DNA of 64,000 nucleotides from Casuarina equisetifolia (Eukaryota > Streptophyta > Magnoliopsida > Fagales > Casuarinaceae). Made by a program: the position numbers and the translations under genes. Position 1 is the stretch's first letter; every line of letters begins with the position of its first letter. The stretch covers positions 6,509,354 through 6,573,353 of the forward strand of contig CM052362.1 of NCBI GenBank assembly GCA_028551475.1, given 5' to 3'. Below the pieces are notes generated by a model. That model saw nothing but the letters and a program-made list of their open reading frames with translations, did no database searches and was not told the DNA's origin. Of this stretch, positions 43,977 to 58,100 are shown piece by piece.

Positions 43977-44813
43977 CTAAAACTTGATTAGAGCCAAACA
44001 GGGCTTGTGATCAACTCTAAAGGACCAAACTTGAATGAGATTGCCTGCCTTCAACCCGTTCTTGTGTACTACATCTTTCCATGGAGTGCTCAGCGTGTAA
44101 GAGCAGCTATTACCTAACTTCCACTTCTTCAAGAAGATGGCTGACTCCCTTAGGTTTGGCTCTATCAATGGCAGTTCCAAGCCTTTGAAATGTATCCCAT
44201 CCTCTGCTTTTATTTCCAAAAGAACTTGCTCCTCATCCGTAAGAAATTCAGCCCTCATTTGGCCCCTTGGAATGGAAAGTCTGTCGTGAGAATTCTTCAT
44301 GTCAGTGCCAGTCAATTTCTTCTGAATCACAAGCTTCACATCTCCACCCTTCAATTCCAAGATTTTGTCCTTGAATTCAGTTGGCATACGGAGCGGTTGT
44401 TCCAGTGCTGCTTGCCTCCTCTCTATCAAGTTCTTCCCCTGAGTCTTGGGTTTCTTAAATTTTCCTTTTTGTAGATTGTGATTCTTGTTTCCACCATTCT
44501 TGGGAGCAATCACCAGGTTATTTTTGGGGCAATAAACCTTCACCACCTTCTTCTTCTCCCGTGCCTCTCCAATGCCACAACCCAGAAGTGCAGCAGCTCT
44601 CTTTTTCTGATAAAATTTAAACAAGCCCTCTAGAACCCTTTTGGTGAGCATTGCATCTTCTTCATCCCTATCTTTAGCGATTGCTCTGATCTCATCCCTC
44701 ATTTTGTTAAAGGACCCATATATCTCAGGATTATCGCTCCTCAGATCATCAAGCGTGATGATCTTTCTTCTTTTTGTTGGACTTTCCGATGGAGTTTTAG
44801 AGATTTCTTTCAT
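43977..44813 (-). CDS. B3 domain-containing protein, DUF313 type, 278 residues (copy 2)
   Basis: Single-exon frame from ATG 44813. Same layout as copy 1: N-terminal nuclear signal (SPTKRRKIITLDDLRSDNPE), lysine-rich linker, then the B3 domain (DVKLVIQKKLTGTDMKNSHD, RLSIPRGQ, FLKKWKLGNS, SYTLSTPWKDVV, QVWSFRVDHKPCLALI). Differences from copy 1 cluster in residues 70-150, while 200-250 is almost unchanged, as expected if the DNA-binding domain is under constraint. Its surroundings are a mosaic of SCPL and PKP1 pieces. Confidence 0.9.
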   Translation of the reverse strand: MKEISKTPSESPTKRRKIITLDDLRSDNPEIYGSFNKMRDEIRAIAKDRDEEDAMLTKRVLEGLFKFYQKKRAAALLGCGIGEAREKKKVVKVYCPKNNLVIAPKNGGNKNHNLQKGKFKKPKTQGKNLIERRQAALEQPLRMPTEFKDKILELKGGDVKLVIQKKLTGTDMKNSHDRLSIPRGQMRAEFLTDEEQVLLEIKAEDGIHFKGLELPLIEPNLRESAIFLKKWKLGNSCSYTLSTPWKDVVHKNGLKAGNLIQVWSFRVDHKPCLALIKF

Positions 44814-45972
44814 TATGGAAAGTTACTGAACTCTAATAGGCAATTTTTTAGAGTTACGAATAAGCTCCATATAGAGAGAAACCTCGAGAGCAAATTAAGA
44901 ACAGAAAGGAAAAACTATGAAACTCAATAATTGGATCTTCTTCCACCAATGTATTGCCAGAATTTGTTAGGCGATATCCTAAGCCTAATGGTACTGGTAT
45001 AAGTAGAGGCAGTTCACCGCCTGAGCCCAGCTGTAGGACGGAAATTCAAATTGAAGTGTAATTACGCTGTTTAGGGCGAACGCAGTTGGTTTTTGTTTTA
45101 ATTTTTATTGAAAATTTATCACTATTAAAAATAATCTGTTAACTAATTTTTAATTATAATATTATAAAAAAATATAATCTTTTTTTTTTTTTAAAAGTAA
45201 AAGACTCCCTCTTCCTTATAAAAAACAAATCAAATAAGATTTGATTTTGTAGTACTTATACCATATTATTATTTTTAACAGATATTCAAATCTAATTACG
45301 TAAAGCTATTAAGTAATTCTATTAATGACATAATATTTAAATATATAACATACTAGTTACCTATTTCTAAAACTACCTTTTAGTAGTGTAATATAAGTTA
45401 GACTGAAACGCATATAAGTTGATAACAAATTATTTATTTCAATTCATTTGAATTTGAAATTAAATTCAATTCAACTATTAAATGAGTCAAGCTTGAATAA
45501 AAAATTGGATTCATTTATGCATTGAGCATATTCATAAGCATTGTGTATGAAGAATAAACATGGTAATTAAATTACTTATAATAAGTTTAAATAATCTAAA
45601 AATAATCAATATATACACAATCATATAATTCATTAACAAGTTGAAGATTTATTATATTATAAAATAAATTAACAAATTTACCATATTATAAAATAAACTA
45701 ACAAATAAATTCATTTTCATGATCACAATTCGTACTATAATAGAGAGGAAGGTTAGTCAACAAACACCTTGTTTTACTAGAAACAAATATTACTTGAAAT
45801 CTCTTGACCTTAGGTTCAGTATAAAGATGTGTAAGTTTGTGTGTGTACCCTAAAAAAAAAAAAAAAAAGAGGCAAATACTACTAATTTCTACAAAAACAT
45901 ATAAAATCCTAAGTTTGAATAAAATGGTAGAAGAAAGCAAGAGGTTCCTCACAAGAAAGAACAAAGGCGTTG
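44814..45972. other. Upstream region of B3 copy 2 and third version of the 400-bp repeat
   Basis: 45282-45590 is a diverged version of the 41866/42266 repeat (AGTAGTGTAATATAAGTT, CAATTCAACTATTAAATGAGT). The rest is AT-rich with a poly-A run near 45850. No gene seen. Confidence 0.65.
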
Positions 45973-48900
45973 CTAGGCGATGGTCCTGAACTGGATTGAT
46001 TGGAAAGCCACTGGATTTGCACGAGTTGGAACGGCACCGGAGACCACCATAACAACGTCTCGTGGTTTCAATGATCCTCTTGATTTCAGCAGATCAATGC
46101 TACTTGAGATGTTGGCTTCCATGTCGTCTGAGAAATCAACGAGGAGCGGAATTACTCCCCACTGCAAGTTCAGAGCCATCCGGGTACCATCGTTGTTTGT
46201 AAATGCAAATATCGGAGGGTTCGGTCGGCAGCGTGACAGGAGGGACGCCATGTAGCCGTGCTTCGTGTAGACGAAAATGGCATCCACCCCAAGTTTGTTC
46301 GCTGCAGACGCAGCACATACTTGAATTTTGAGAAATAAAAGCACTAAAATAACACTTTTGAGAATAACATGCATGTAGATGAAGCCTACATTCTATATTG
46401 AATGCAAAGGAGCATGTTAGGAAAAGCGAGGGAGTCGATTTAAAAGATAGACAGAGCGAGGGCCCTATTGTTCTTCAAATGGTTAAGCACCACCAGCATG
46501 AAAGTCAGAGACTCTCGTACACATCATGTAACATGTTATTGTACATACTACTTCTCCCTTTTCTCAAATAGATAGTTGAAAAAGACAATTTTGTTTGAAC
46601 TCATTGACAATGATTTGATGAGTTGAGATATGAGCACTTCTTAGTAAAAGAAACTACAGCAAGAGATGGCTGCTGCTATATGCATGGTCTTGGAAGTCAA
46701 GAACTTAGAGCAGAGGAGTGGAATTACCCATTTCAGCAGCACAATTGCATGTCTGTTCAGCAATGCGATCAGGCAATGATACTCCTAGTTGTTGCAGATT
46801 CAGAAGACATTCTTGGTTTTCCTCACGACCCGCTGCTTCTATACGGCTACTGGCCATCCGCAAGACCGAAGAGCCTTGAATCCATGTGAACCAATGGCTG
46901 ACTCACCAGACAACATCAACGCGTCAGCGTACTGCCGAACAGCTTCAGAAACATCTGCAACCTTATGACATCAAAAAACATGTACTCATTATGTAATCTT
47001 CAACAAGTTCCTGTTCTTGAATGCATAATCCCTTTGATCCAACTTCTCCTTCCATACTGAATTCCTCACCGCAAAATTAGTAGTAGTAGTAGTAATGTAG
47101 TACCTCAGCACGTGTTGGAGTGGGATATTCAATCATGGACTCGAGAAGTTGAGAAGCTACAATCACTGGTTTGTTTAGTTGCCTGCAAACATCAACGATT
47201 TCTTCTTGCACAATAGGAATCTGTTCCAGTGGGATTTCAACTCCAAGGTCACCCCGAGCCACCATGATTCCATCTGAAGCCTCTATGATTTCCTCCAATT
47301 TATGTAGAGACTCCAAGCTCTCTATCTTTGCCAATACTGTTATGGATCTGTAGATAGGAACATTTAGGGCTCCAAAGAACTTGAAGACAAAAAGCAAGAA
47401 AATTGATTCAAATAAAAAACAGTAGGCATGAACAGAACCTACCTTCTTGCATTTTGCAGAAAATTAAAGGGGAGAAACCTGATGAACTCTGATGACCTCT
47501 GATGAACCTTAATGTCCAAAGTCAGAATAGCCGAACAGAGCATGAAAGTACTAACTAATGTCTGACGTGATAATCTTTTGATACCATTTTATCGTAAACA
47601 TGGAAAGTAGCATAAATCCAAATGATGTCTAACTTTTACATAGCACAGTTGGGGCAGGCTGAGGGAAAAAGGTGCGAGATCATATTATGTTTTTACATTA
47701 AAGGAAAAAAAAAAAAAAAAAAAGAGAAGAGGATATTGCCATGTCTCATGAAGGAAGCAGGGGGAGATACTTTCTTTCAATCTGCATAACACACTACCAC
47801 CATTGAGGGCAATAAATGTGCTGCAAATTGACCGTTTTAATATCAAAGAATATCAACACATAGGAAAAGCTTCTTTAGGTATCAAGGATCAATACATCTA
47901 ACTCACTTAGGTTAGCTTAATAGACTAAACAGTTAAGGTATTGAGGATTGGATCACCAAGGTTTGCAGAAAGAGTAGGAAACAGAATCCAGCTACAACCG
48001 GGAATCAATCACAATTTGTTGGCAAGCAGCACTAAGGTCATCAACATTCATGCGTAGGGAAGATACTGCCTCGCAATAGTATTTTCAGAAGAAACTACAT
48101 TTAAGGAGATTTCAAATTCCCAGCTGCATGAAAAATAGATTGACTTGCTTGACGAACTACTGCTCTGAAACACTATTGAGTGTTCCATGTCATACCACTT
48201 AGAAAGAGGGAAGACAGATAAATATGTAAACCAGAGGAAAAAAAAAGAAAGCAAGAATTAAACTGTGGGGAAAAATTTTGTTGCCAGTGACATACTTAGA
48301 TGATTTGGTGGAGAGGTACTTCTTAAGATGCCGGATAGAACCAGATCCATTTACAAACGACAAGGCAATGAAGTCGATACTTCAGAGACTCCAAATTCGA
48401 TGTCAGCCCAATCCTGTATACCAGAGAACATGAACATTGAGTTTACAAGCATCAAAAGATACTACTAAAGTTACAGATTTTACAGTGTCATCTGAAGCTC
48501 TAAGCATGTAACAGCCAAACTTCTTTTGTTATAGAAATTCTCAATCTATGGTGAAAAAAACTTTTCTATCTCTCCATAAATGAAAGTTAATGCAGTAACA
48601 TTATTTTCAATCAGCACTGCGCTGAATTATCAGGAAGCAATCTCTACATCTCTAAAAACTGACATCTGTCAAATGCAAATCTTTTTCTTTCTAAACCCAA
48701 TAACCAGTGCAAGAACGTACAATATTGCTTGATGTTGTAAGTACTAAAGAAGAATTAGTATTACAAATAAGGCAAAAGACCTCTATTATTTCAAGCATCC
48801 TTCATACTCAAACAGTCTAGTTTGTCTTGCATTTTCTTAACGGTCTTACAAATAAGCCTATCTTGCTGAAATGAAGACAGTTTGTACATCCACTATTTCC

Positions 48901-50134
48901 AGGAGCCAATGAAAGAAATTAAGTTAAACAAAAGGTGATGCCAAGCATAGGTCTATAAGCTAAAATCTTGAAGCCAGAGAGTCTAGAAAGAAAAGCTTAA
49001 CCACAAAAGCGTAGAAAGCAAACCTTTGCTGATAGAGTAGGAAGCTCATGATTCCTCCCTACAAGCTTCCCATCTCTCCAAAAGCTAAATTTGGCTCCCG
49101 GAAGAAGTAAACCGGGGTCGATGCACTTGCAGCGCAAATCGCTTCCAATCCTTTCAATGACTTCAAAGCCTGCCATTCCACCATCTATAACAAGTCCATC
49201 TCCCACCTCAATGCCTGCCAAGTTTAGTTGACGACATTAATCACGTGTAAATTAATATCATTGACGTTAGTTTGGGGAAAGATTGAGCAGGTGGGAGCTG
49301 GTTCTAGGTCAATCAGCAAGAGTGTCAGTACCTTCAGAAAACCCTTCATAGTTAGCTTGAACGGTCAATGGACGAGAACCCTCAAACCTTTCTGCAGTAA
49401 ACAACCAGATCGAACCATCCTAATGATCCAAGTAGATGATAAATCCATCAACATTGCGTCTTTCTTGTGATAGATTACCAGTTTGGAAGAAAAAGAAAAC
49501 TTAAAAATAGGATGTACTCGTCTTTTTGCCTAATTAATACCAATATCTAGTTCTGTCAAACACAAGGCTAAAACTAATCGGGAAGTTCAAGTTATGTTAC
49601 CTCCGCTTTTACAGAGGAAGGTTCGCCATGATCCACCACATGAATCTGACTACCTTCTGTATCAATCATGACCGAAACACAAAGCCCTTTTGTTTCATTC
49701 AACATCTTAATCTTCCTAATCACATCCCGATGCCATTCCCTCGCATTATGACACATGTTAAGCCTAGCCACATTCATCCCTGCCAATGCCAACTTTTCTA
49801 AACTCTCCAACGAGCAACACGCAGGCCCAATTGTGCAAACAAGCTTGGTTTTCCTCATCCCCAGAAACCCCTTCTCCGTCAACTCCCCCTCAGTAACCAC
49901 ATCAAACCCCAAAACCCCGTTTAAACCTTTCGAATCACGCGAGCCCCCCGATCCCTCCACACCCACCTGCAGTGCTGCCCTTACTCGAATCTCCACCTTT
50001 CCCCTCAACTTCCCTCCATTACAACCGACTCTGCCAGCCAAAACCGGCCTACCAAAACCCCGATTCTTCAAATCCAAACCCAAGTTTTGAGTGACTCGAC
50101 CACACGTAAGACCTGAATCCCATACAACCGCCAT
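45973..50134 (-). pseudogene. PKP1: Plastid pyruvate kinase alpha (PKP1-type), seven exons, two single-base frameshifts
   Basis: Exons on the reverse strand: 49601-50134, 49332-49419, 49024-49214, 48296-48413, 47104-47347, 46728-46961, 45973-46301. The start is ATG 50134 (GCCACCATGG); the open frame above it lacks ATG. The N-terminus looks like a plastid transit peptide. [85 protein letters not shown] and the C-terminus [10 protein letters not shown] match the alpha subunit (AtPKP1), which supplies pyruvate and ATP for plastid fatty-acid synthesis. Exon 4 is 118 instead of 119 nt (GAAGTATC for GAAGGTATC). Exon 6 is 234 instead of 235 nt (GCTCTTCGG for GCTCTTTCGG). With both bases restored the protein would be about 579 residues. 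Either a young pseudogene or two assembly errors. Confidence 0.9.
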
Positions 50135-53100
50135 GGTGGCAAAACCAGATCTCTCGATATGAACTTCTTGAGTAGAATTTAGATATGTTGATGAGAAGAT
50201 CGAGGCCAAAGACTGTAACTTCTGCTAGAAAGGACTTACAAAGAGCAAACCAATTTCATTAGTTTTTAAGTGTTTGTGGATCGATAACTCCGCAAAATTT
50301 TGAATAGCGGAACTTACAAGGTGAGGGAATAGCGGGTGGGAAGAATATTCCGTGAAAAAGTCAAGCAGGGAACCTGGTTTGGCGGTTGCATAAAGTTGTT
50401 GCTGTCTCATCTCAACGGTCAACCTTCTTTTTTTTTTTTTTTAATTACTTGCGCAATTGCAGTAACTTTACTTTTTAATTATTTTTTTTTTACTCACTCA
50501 CACCGGAATTCGAATCCATAAGCAATGGTAGAATATCAATATCATAATGCTATCATGTGAATTTCCTATATATGAATTTTTTTTACCTAACCTGATGAAT
50601 TTCTATATATCCACATGAGCTCATCAATGTTTTCCGTTCGATATATTCCCTTGATTTAATAAATGTCTTTCACTAGTAAATCATATTATTCTTCAAGGAT
50701 CTTAATAGAGATAACATGTGTAGGTTGGGTTGGTGAGATTAGTGGTCTATTTTGGTTAGTGAGTTTGATAACATGAATTGGGCCTAATGGTTTCTATTAA
50801 GTCAGACATACAAAGTTCCGAAAGGCCGATTGTATAGAAGTGAAAAATCTAGTCTTATAAGGCTTAATATAAACTCTTGCCCATTCGGTGTGAGACAAAG
50901 GCTAACATTCACTCATAGTTTAATCTTGGTCTTTTGTTAACAAATAATTGTGTTACACAATATAGCATATGTTTTATGTTACTAAGGTATGGACTTGTAG
51001 AGAGCTATTTATAACATAATAGTACTATAAATTTTTTAGTCAACTTTTGGATTGAATAATAGATCATTTAAAATAGTATCAAGCTTAAGCTTCTCTCTTG
51101 ACACCCCTATAAATAAGGCCAAATCTTGAGTCTATCATAAAGTATCATGATGGTATGATAATTGTTTATCATGATTTGGAGATGTATTACAATATATGAT
51201 ATTTATCTCATATTATCAAGACATGAGTTTTTGAAGCTATTTATAAGATAATAAATAATGACAATTCTTGAGTTGATTTTTAAAATGGATAATAAATCTC
51301 TTGAAGGACTAACCTGGTTTTTGAGCTTAAGTTAGAATAGATAATAGAAAATCTATTATGATATCGTATTTAAAAGTTTATTGTCTATCTGAAAAGTTAG
51401 TTTAAAAAATGAAAGAGCAAAACCATATATAATGAAAAACTTTTATTTCATATCGTGGTAATATAAGATTGGACATTTCCATCAATACTAGTAATGAGTT
51501 GAAAGTCTGCATGAATTATATAAAGTGAAATGTCTGAAGTATGTTGATTGAAATTACTGGGTCAAAAGGCTGCCTGATTTTGGGAAGCTGGAGGCCCGTC
51601 TAGTTTTGGGGCTAAACGCTGAAACAATAGAAACAGAGGACATTTGGCAACATTCGATGATGACTTGGGTCTTCAAAACCATCTTTCCCAGACATAATCT
51701 GACGATTCTGAAACAACCAACAGCAATTGGACTGCTGCTAAAAGCCCACCATTAGAGGAATTAAAGTGGGCTTTAAGAGTTTAATGGCTGCCTTTTCTAA
51801 GATTCTGTACGAAGCAACATGATGTGCTTCACTTCAGCATAACAAAACCTAAAGAATCTGACTGTGCGTGTTCTTTAGGGCATACAGAAAATACATTATT
51901 AGATTCAAGGATTTTTTTTCTCGTATTCTTTTGTCTCGGACATCCCTTTTACCCCTTTCGTAATCTTCTGTTAAGGATAAGCTCGAACTGATTAGATATT
52001 CTAAGAAATTATCAAGCATTGTTGAACTGCTTCCAAATTTTGATCATGTCTAATAAGTAAATTGTTTTCCAAATATTTTACTGGGAAACAAACAAGGAAT
52101 TAGGTGTGGTCAACATGTCATCTATCTTGTTGGTAATCTCGGCACTTAATTGATATCCATGAGGATAGCTCTTATGATTAAAGTTGTTCCTTCTTTCTGG
52201 TTTCCATTGAAATCCAGAAATTGTAAAGCAACTACAGAAGGTGGAAGCATGAGTCAGCTTTTCGTTTTTTAATCTTTGTTTGGAGAGAAATACAATCTGG
52301 GTGCAGAAGATTGGTGGGGGCAAATCGTTTGTCAAGAATCCATTTCTTTTTCTTGCCTTTTATGGCAATCCTTTCTTCTTTGCCTTCTCTCTCGTACGGC
52401 ACAAATGGAAAGGAGTTTGGACCAAACTTTTTACCATTCGCAACGCACTAACCTGAAAGTATTGGATTGTTATATCATATATCACAACATCTCTCTTTCC
52501 ATTCAACTCATGTGGCAGACAAATGACACGAGCTTCTTGACAATATAATATATCATTCAATTTTGACAAATCTTAGAGAATTGGAGTAACCCATATCCGG
52601 AGAATTAGTCTAGAGTAGAGGAAATGTGTATGTGGTTAAATGGTGGTATAAGTCTCCCATAACTAAATCTCTATTTGGTAGTTTCATTACAAGAAAGAAA
52701 TGGACATATAATCTTAAGTCAAACTTTTGATTAAGAATAAATTTTTTAATATGATATTAAAATCTAAGTTTTAAGTGTAGCACCCTATTAAGAACTGAGT
52801 TTTTATAATCTCACTCTATTTCACTACTTGTATAGTAGCCCACACTCAAAACATGTTGAATAATTATATAAATCTTATATTACTTAAATTTTGTTTAAAA
52901 TTTTTTTTTTATAAGCAAGAAAGATCTATATACTTTTGAGTTGATTTTTAAGTAGAATTGAGCTTTATAAGATATTATTCTCTTTTCTTTAGCTACCATG
53001 TTCTAAAACTCATATTTCCAATGTTATAAATGGATGAAGATCAAGTAATAACAACATTGAAGATTTTACATCATTCGACACAATAAACTTTTATGGATTT

Positions 53101-54680
53101 CCATACACATAGCAACGCTAATAGAGTTTCCCCACACTAAGAATCAATAGGCAAAGCAGAACAAACCCTAATTGACAATGTTACAGTTCAGCCATTACCC
53201 CTAGCTATACTCCTTATCTACCATCGTACAATGATAAACGCTAAAAGCTCATTAGAAAGATAGTGCTTCTAGCGTCATCGATCATATCTAGTACACCTCC
53301 TTCAAAGTGGCTTTAGCCAGAAACTCTGATGGCAGATGGAGTTTGCCACCCGAGTCTTCTTAGTTGCGGATATACTAAGCTTAGCATTTATTTTTCCAAG
53401 TTAGATAGAGAAAACATGACTTGCGTAAGAGCAACGGATGGGGAACAAATATTGTTCTAGTTGGAGTTAAGTAAAAATCTTTCTGCCCAACTAATACAGA
53501 CTTTGGATTACAGCATTTAAGATATCTTCATTTTAAGATATTTTCCATAACCTTTGCCAAACTATGCCGTGGAGCCTTTTTAAAAGAGGTTCCAATGAAT
53601 AAATATGTACTCGAGTCCTAACCCTTGATATAGTCCAACTCTAGGCATTTTTTTCTGTAGGTAGCTAGTCTAAATCTTAGGTAGATGGTCTAAGTCTTGG
53701 CTCTTTGTTTTCTGTGGGCAGTACGGTCTAGATATAATAGAGAAATGGTTTGAAGGAGTTTGGGAAGATTCATCAAATTCAACATACTTGCGTGTTGTAA
53801 AGGGAATCCTAAGAAAGCACAAACTTCCTGGTATTTCACCATTTACATAGCACTTTTTTACTTTTAGCCAAAAGATGACGCCATTGAACGAATCTCTCAA
53901 TGTTTGTGCCAGTCGTATCAGTTCTACAATTTCATAAGGTGTTTCAAAGGTTCAAAGTTACTTTATTTTGTTTTATTAGATATCTTTCCACTGCCTATTC
54001 TTAGCAATAATTTAGCTCTCCTTGCCTTTTTAGGTGGGTAGATAAGTGTCGTTATAATACAATGCATCATTTAGTTCACTTTCGTATTCCACATGCAATG
54101 CCTCATTTCTACACGCGCAAACAACTCATGGTTAAGTCTGGCTTCAATTTAAGAAGTTACTTAACGTAGGTTTAGTTGTGTCTTATTGCCATCCATGTTT
54201 TTTTGAATGCTTTTACTAGCATAATCTCCCTATTTATGTTCTACTCGAATATTTGATAATAGAACTGAGAAGCAAATACGTATATTCACCTAAAATCCGA
54301 AAGGAAGAAAAATGCCTATATGCGTAGAAAAACTTGCCCTAGCCCTATGATTTTCCATGCAAAAATACCCACTGCCTCCAAGGCATCATTGACAGCTTTT
54401 TAATAAAAATAGTTTGACAAAAAGTCTCATATTACAACTTTTATTTGTAAGTCCTCTATATATTTAAAAAAGATTCAATACTATCAACTTTGAAATAAAA
54501 CAGAGTTTTCTAATTGGTATTAAAGTCAAAATTTTGTATTGGAAGCTCATAGTCTATATAAGTCCTATTAAGGACAATGTGAGAAAAAAAAATACACATT
54601 ATTTAAATCTTATTTAAAAATTTCTATATGTGAGTGGACTTTTTAAAAAATTAATTATTCTTTCATCAACCTTTGAATAA
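50135..54680. other. Gene-poor AT-rich intergenic DNA
   Basis: The first 200 bases hold the 5' flank of the PKP1-like gene. After that I see no gene. A reverse-strand frame at 53670-53900 (CFLRIPFTTRKYVEFD) has a faint retroelement flavour but cannot be supported. Confidence 0.5.
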
Positions 54681-55100
54681 GAATGAACTTTTTAAAATCT
54701 TCTTACATGAATTTCTCTTCTAATTCTTTCCATTTTCCCCAATATCATTTACCCCTTCCTTTCGACCAAACTCATCTCTTCTTCAACCCTATCCCTGCTC
54801 TCCTTCTAGCTTCTCATCTGTCTCTTTTGGCTGGGCCTCATTACTTTAGATATAGGTTGTCGTTTATGCCTCTCTTTAGCAAGTTGTCTTTTATTATTTT
54901 TTCCCGTAGGGACTTTCTCAATCGATGTGCTTCTCTAGCTAAACATGCAGCACCTTCTTTACAGGACATCAAGGGAAACTTCCCTGTTAGTAGCCCTAGT
55001 CCAAACAGGTATCTTTTGGCCACTGTCATAGGCTTCTCCTCAACGAAAATCCCAACCCTTTCTGCTTCTGCCTTCAAACCATCCTTTTCTTGACCTACAA
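54680..55100. other. Less AT-rich stretch, open on both strands, unrecognised
   Basis: Forward frame 54683-55093 and reverse frame 54841-55077 (VGIFVEEKPMTVAKRYLFGL, then KEGAACLAREAHRLRKSLRE) overlap. The reverse reading has more protein-like composition and may be a retroelement or gene relic. I recognise no family. Confidence 0.25.
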
Positions 55101-58100
55101 GTTAATAATTTTTTGGACAGAACTTCGGCCTATTTCCAAGTCATTTCTCTTTTCATATTACCACTATTTTGTCTGGCCTTATGCAATTGTTGCTTCTTTA
55201 CAATTATTGTATTTTTTGGTTTTTCTTCTACTCTTTCTTTATCTTCTTTCTAGATGTTCTTTTCCTTGAATCTCGTGTTTTTGTTTGTTGCTTGTTATTC
55301 TCATCTTGCTCATTAAAAAAGAATAAAAACCACCTAATCATCTTCATATAAGAATCTCCTTTGATAATCATTTCAATAAAGAAAGGAAGAATAGAGACAA
55401 AATCTTAATTAAAAAAATAAATCATACTTGTTTTTTTTTTTTTTTTGCGTGACATAAAAGATGAATAATGACATATACCATTTCTAAGAGATGGATTTTT
55501 ATTTTTTTTTTCTAATGATTCCCTTTTGTCCTAAAAAGAGAATGGATGAGTTACGTCCAAAGGAGTCTAACCATGTAATCCTATATTTTCACTATTGAGT
55601 CCCAAGGATTTTCAGTTTATTCAAAAGCTCTAGACTTGCTCATTTAATTTGGGGTTCAACATCCGCTCTAGTCATTAGACACGCAATGTCCCTGCTCAAT
55701 TAGTAATCTAAGGGCAAAGCAGATGAATAAAAATGGGTTTGGAAATATATTTACATATCATTATATTGGTAATGTAAGATACAACAAATTTTAAAATATC
55801 GCTTTTCTCAAATACAAAAAGATAACTTTCATAAAAATTTATTCTACGAAAGTTATTGAAAGTGTCTTATTTGAAATTTGGGATATTATTTCCCGTTAGA
55901 ATGTCCACGTCCTCCCTTTAAACAAACTTGTAAGACAAAAACATATTCAAAATGTATAAATAACACTATATATTGTTAATGTGGGGCACATGCTGAATTT
56001 TAGCCCAAACTTCTCAATTAAGATAATTAATTGAAAGAGAAAGAAACATAAAAGAATTTATGAACGCCTTTGTCTATTGATTGTCTCCTTTCCTCGTTTT
56101 TCTACTTCCATTTCCCATCTCCCAAGCAACCCTCTCTTGGGGTTGAATGATATTCTTCTGCAGTCAGGGTTGAAATGTACTCATCAAGGTCTAGAAACTG
56201 GTCCCGAGGTCTTGCTGGATCGTGTTCCCCGGGGCTTTGCTCCCACCCATGGACGTTTCTTCAGGCTATGTACAGCCATAACAATTAGACAGAAACGAAA
56301 GAATTTATTATCCTGGGTTCTGCGGAAAGAGTCGCCACTTGCCCTCACAATATACAAAACAAGCCATTAATCTGCATGACTCTATCTCATCGAAAAAAGC
56401 CATGTCAAAAGCTTATGTTATTTAATCTCTCTGCATTACATACACCTTTGACTGGCTCCCCAAAGGCCTACTTCCCAAAAGTTCCCTCCTTGGAAGGCAA
56501 CCTCGTTATAGTCAATCATCTACCGTCCTCCACCATAAAATATCAACTGGAGACTGTGATGAGAGATGTCAGACACGGAAATTGCAGTGACATTACAGTC
56601 TGTCTAGCAGGCTTTCCAGAAGCACAGTTTTGAGTGCTTTCCACGTAGAAAAATTCAGGTTCCATTGCACTTAAGAGCAATTACTTCTGATTTTTATTTC
56701 ATCTCTAGGCCCTGAATCACTGTAAAGACAAGAGGGTTAGGTGATCGCAGGTTGCCCACCACAAGCAGCATATTTCTAATGCTTATTTTCAAGTCAGTAA
56801 CCGGAAAAGATCTCTGCAGGCCTTGAGATTCACCATCGTGGTAAACGATGACCATAAATCACGGTCTGACACCAAGAACAGCATATTCTGTGGTTCTTTT
56901 CACGAAAGGCATATTCTCTGCTGGGATTACTTGAATGAGCTGTACGAGCTTTCAAATTCAAAAGTAAGAACGAAAAGCAAAATTAAAAGGACAAGGATGT
57001 GACACGTTTGGACGTTAACAATCATAGTATATAATTCCTAGACTGGATTATCATCGTTGAAACCATCCCCCTTCGCAGAACTTTGCTTAACCCGCAAAAC
57101 AGAACCTCAAATTTTGGTTACTTTTTTTTTAACTCCGTCCTCTTCCTCATCGAAAACCATAAAAAAATGTCGACCCTTTTGATCATGAAAGCCAAGTTGA
57201 TGGACTAGTTCTTTTATATAGAAATGAAGGAGTAATTTAAGAAAAACCCACGTCGTAATCCTATGGTTTCCAGCAAGGTTTCATCGAACGTAACACCTTA
57301 AGACATTGTCTTTTTAAGGCAGCCGACATGGGTGTTCACAAATATCAAGATATACGTACTTGTCAACATGTTTTGGTTTGACGAGACACCTACGTCAAAA
57401 GTTTCCTCCTCGAACTCCTTCAAAATACAATGGCTTTACTTTCGGAACTTGAATTCGTGAGCATAAATGTGATGATTCCATTGTCTTTTCATATGCCATG
57501 AATGTGTTCCCACATGGAAAGGAAGATGCCAACTGAGTGGAAAGACATCGATAGTTGACTCTCGGGGAAGCGCAACTCTGGCTTGGTGGGATTGATGGAG
57601 ATGCACGTCTAGGCTCTAGCTTTTTCAAACCCTACTTGGTCAGTTTCAGTATGAAAATCCTCCTGTTTTGTCCATTATACCAATTCGGATGCCAAAATCC
57701 TTATGCTTGTGGAGATGCCGTGCAGTTTGTCCATTTTCCCATTTCGATCCCATTTCGATATCGAATGGGCACTACAAAGATGCCCATATGACATTTTGAA
57801 GATAGGGTTTGAGTTGGAGAATCTCAGCATGCTAAAATAGCGATGGATAAAAGGTCCCTATTCTTGTACTTTTTGGGTGGCGAACCCTAGCCGTTGGAAT
57901 TGGCAATTTAGAGAGACATTAAGAAAACTTTGCACTTTTCTATTATCAAGATTCGTAGGATAATTTATACTATATTACTCTTTGAGATATGTGAGATTAG
58001 TAGAGCATTTCCGGTTTGAGGGTTTTTTTTATGAATTTATAAATGTGAAAGATAGATAACAACTTTATTAATAACAATAAGGTTGAGTATAATAAAATAA

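Noticed and set aside
49755..50090. Forward frame of 111 residues opposite PKP1 exon 1
   Set aside because: Antisense to a clearly coding exon, with proline/serine-rich low-complexity content.
50135..50209. 25 extra N-terminal residues of the PKP1-like protein
   Set aside because: No ATG in this part. The ATG at 50134 has a strong context and a TAG lies upstream in frame.
54683..55093. 136-residue forward frame as a gene
   Set aside because: Phe/Ser/Pro-rich composition typical of an antisense reading. No family motif, no clear promoter.
56077..56633. Two consecutive forward frames as a small gene
   Set aside because: No recognisable domain, no convincing splice to join them, and isolated in gene-poor DNA.
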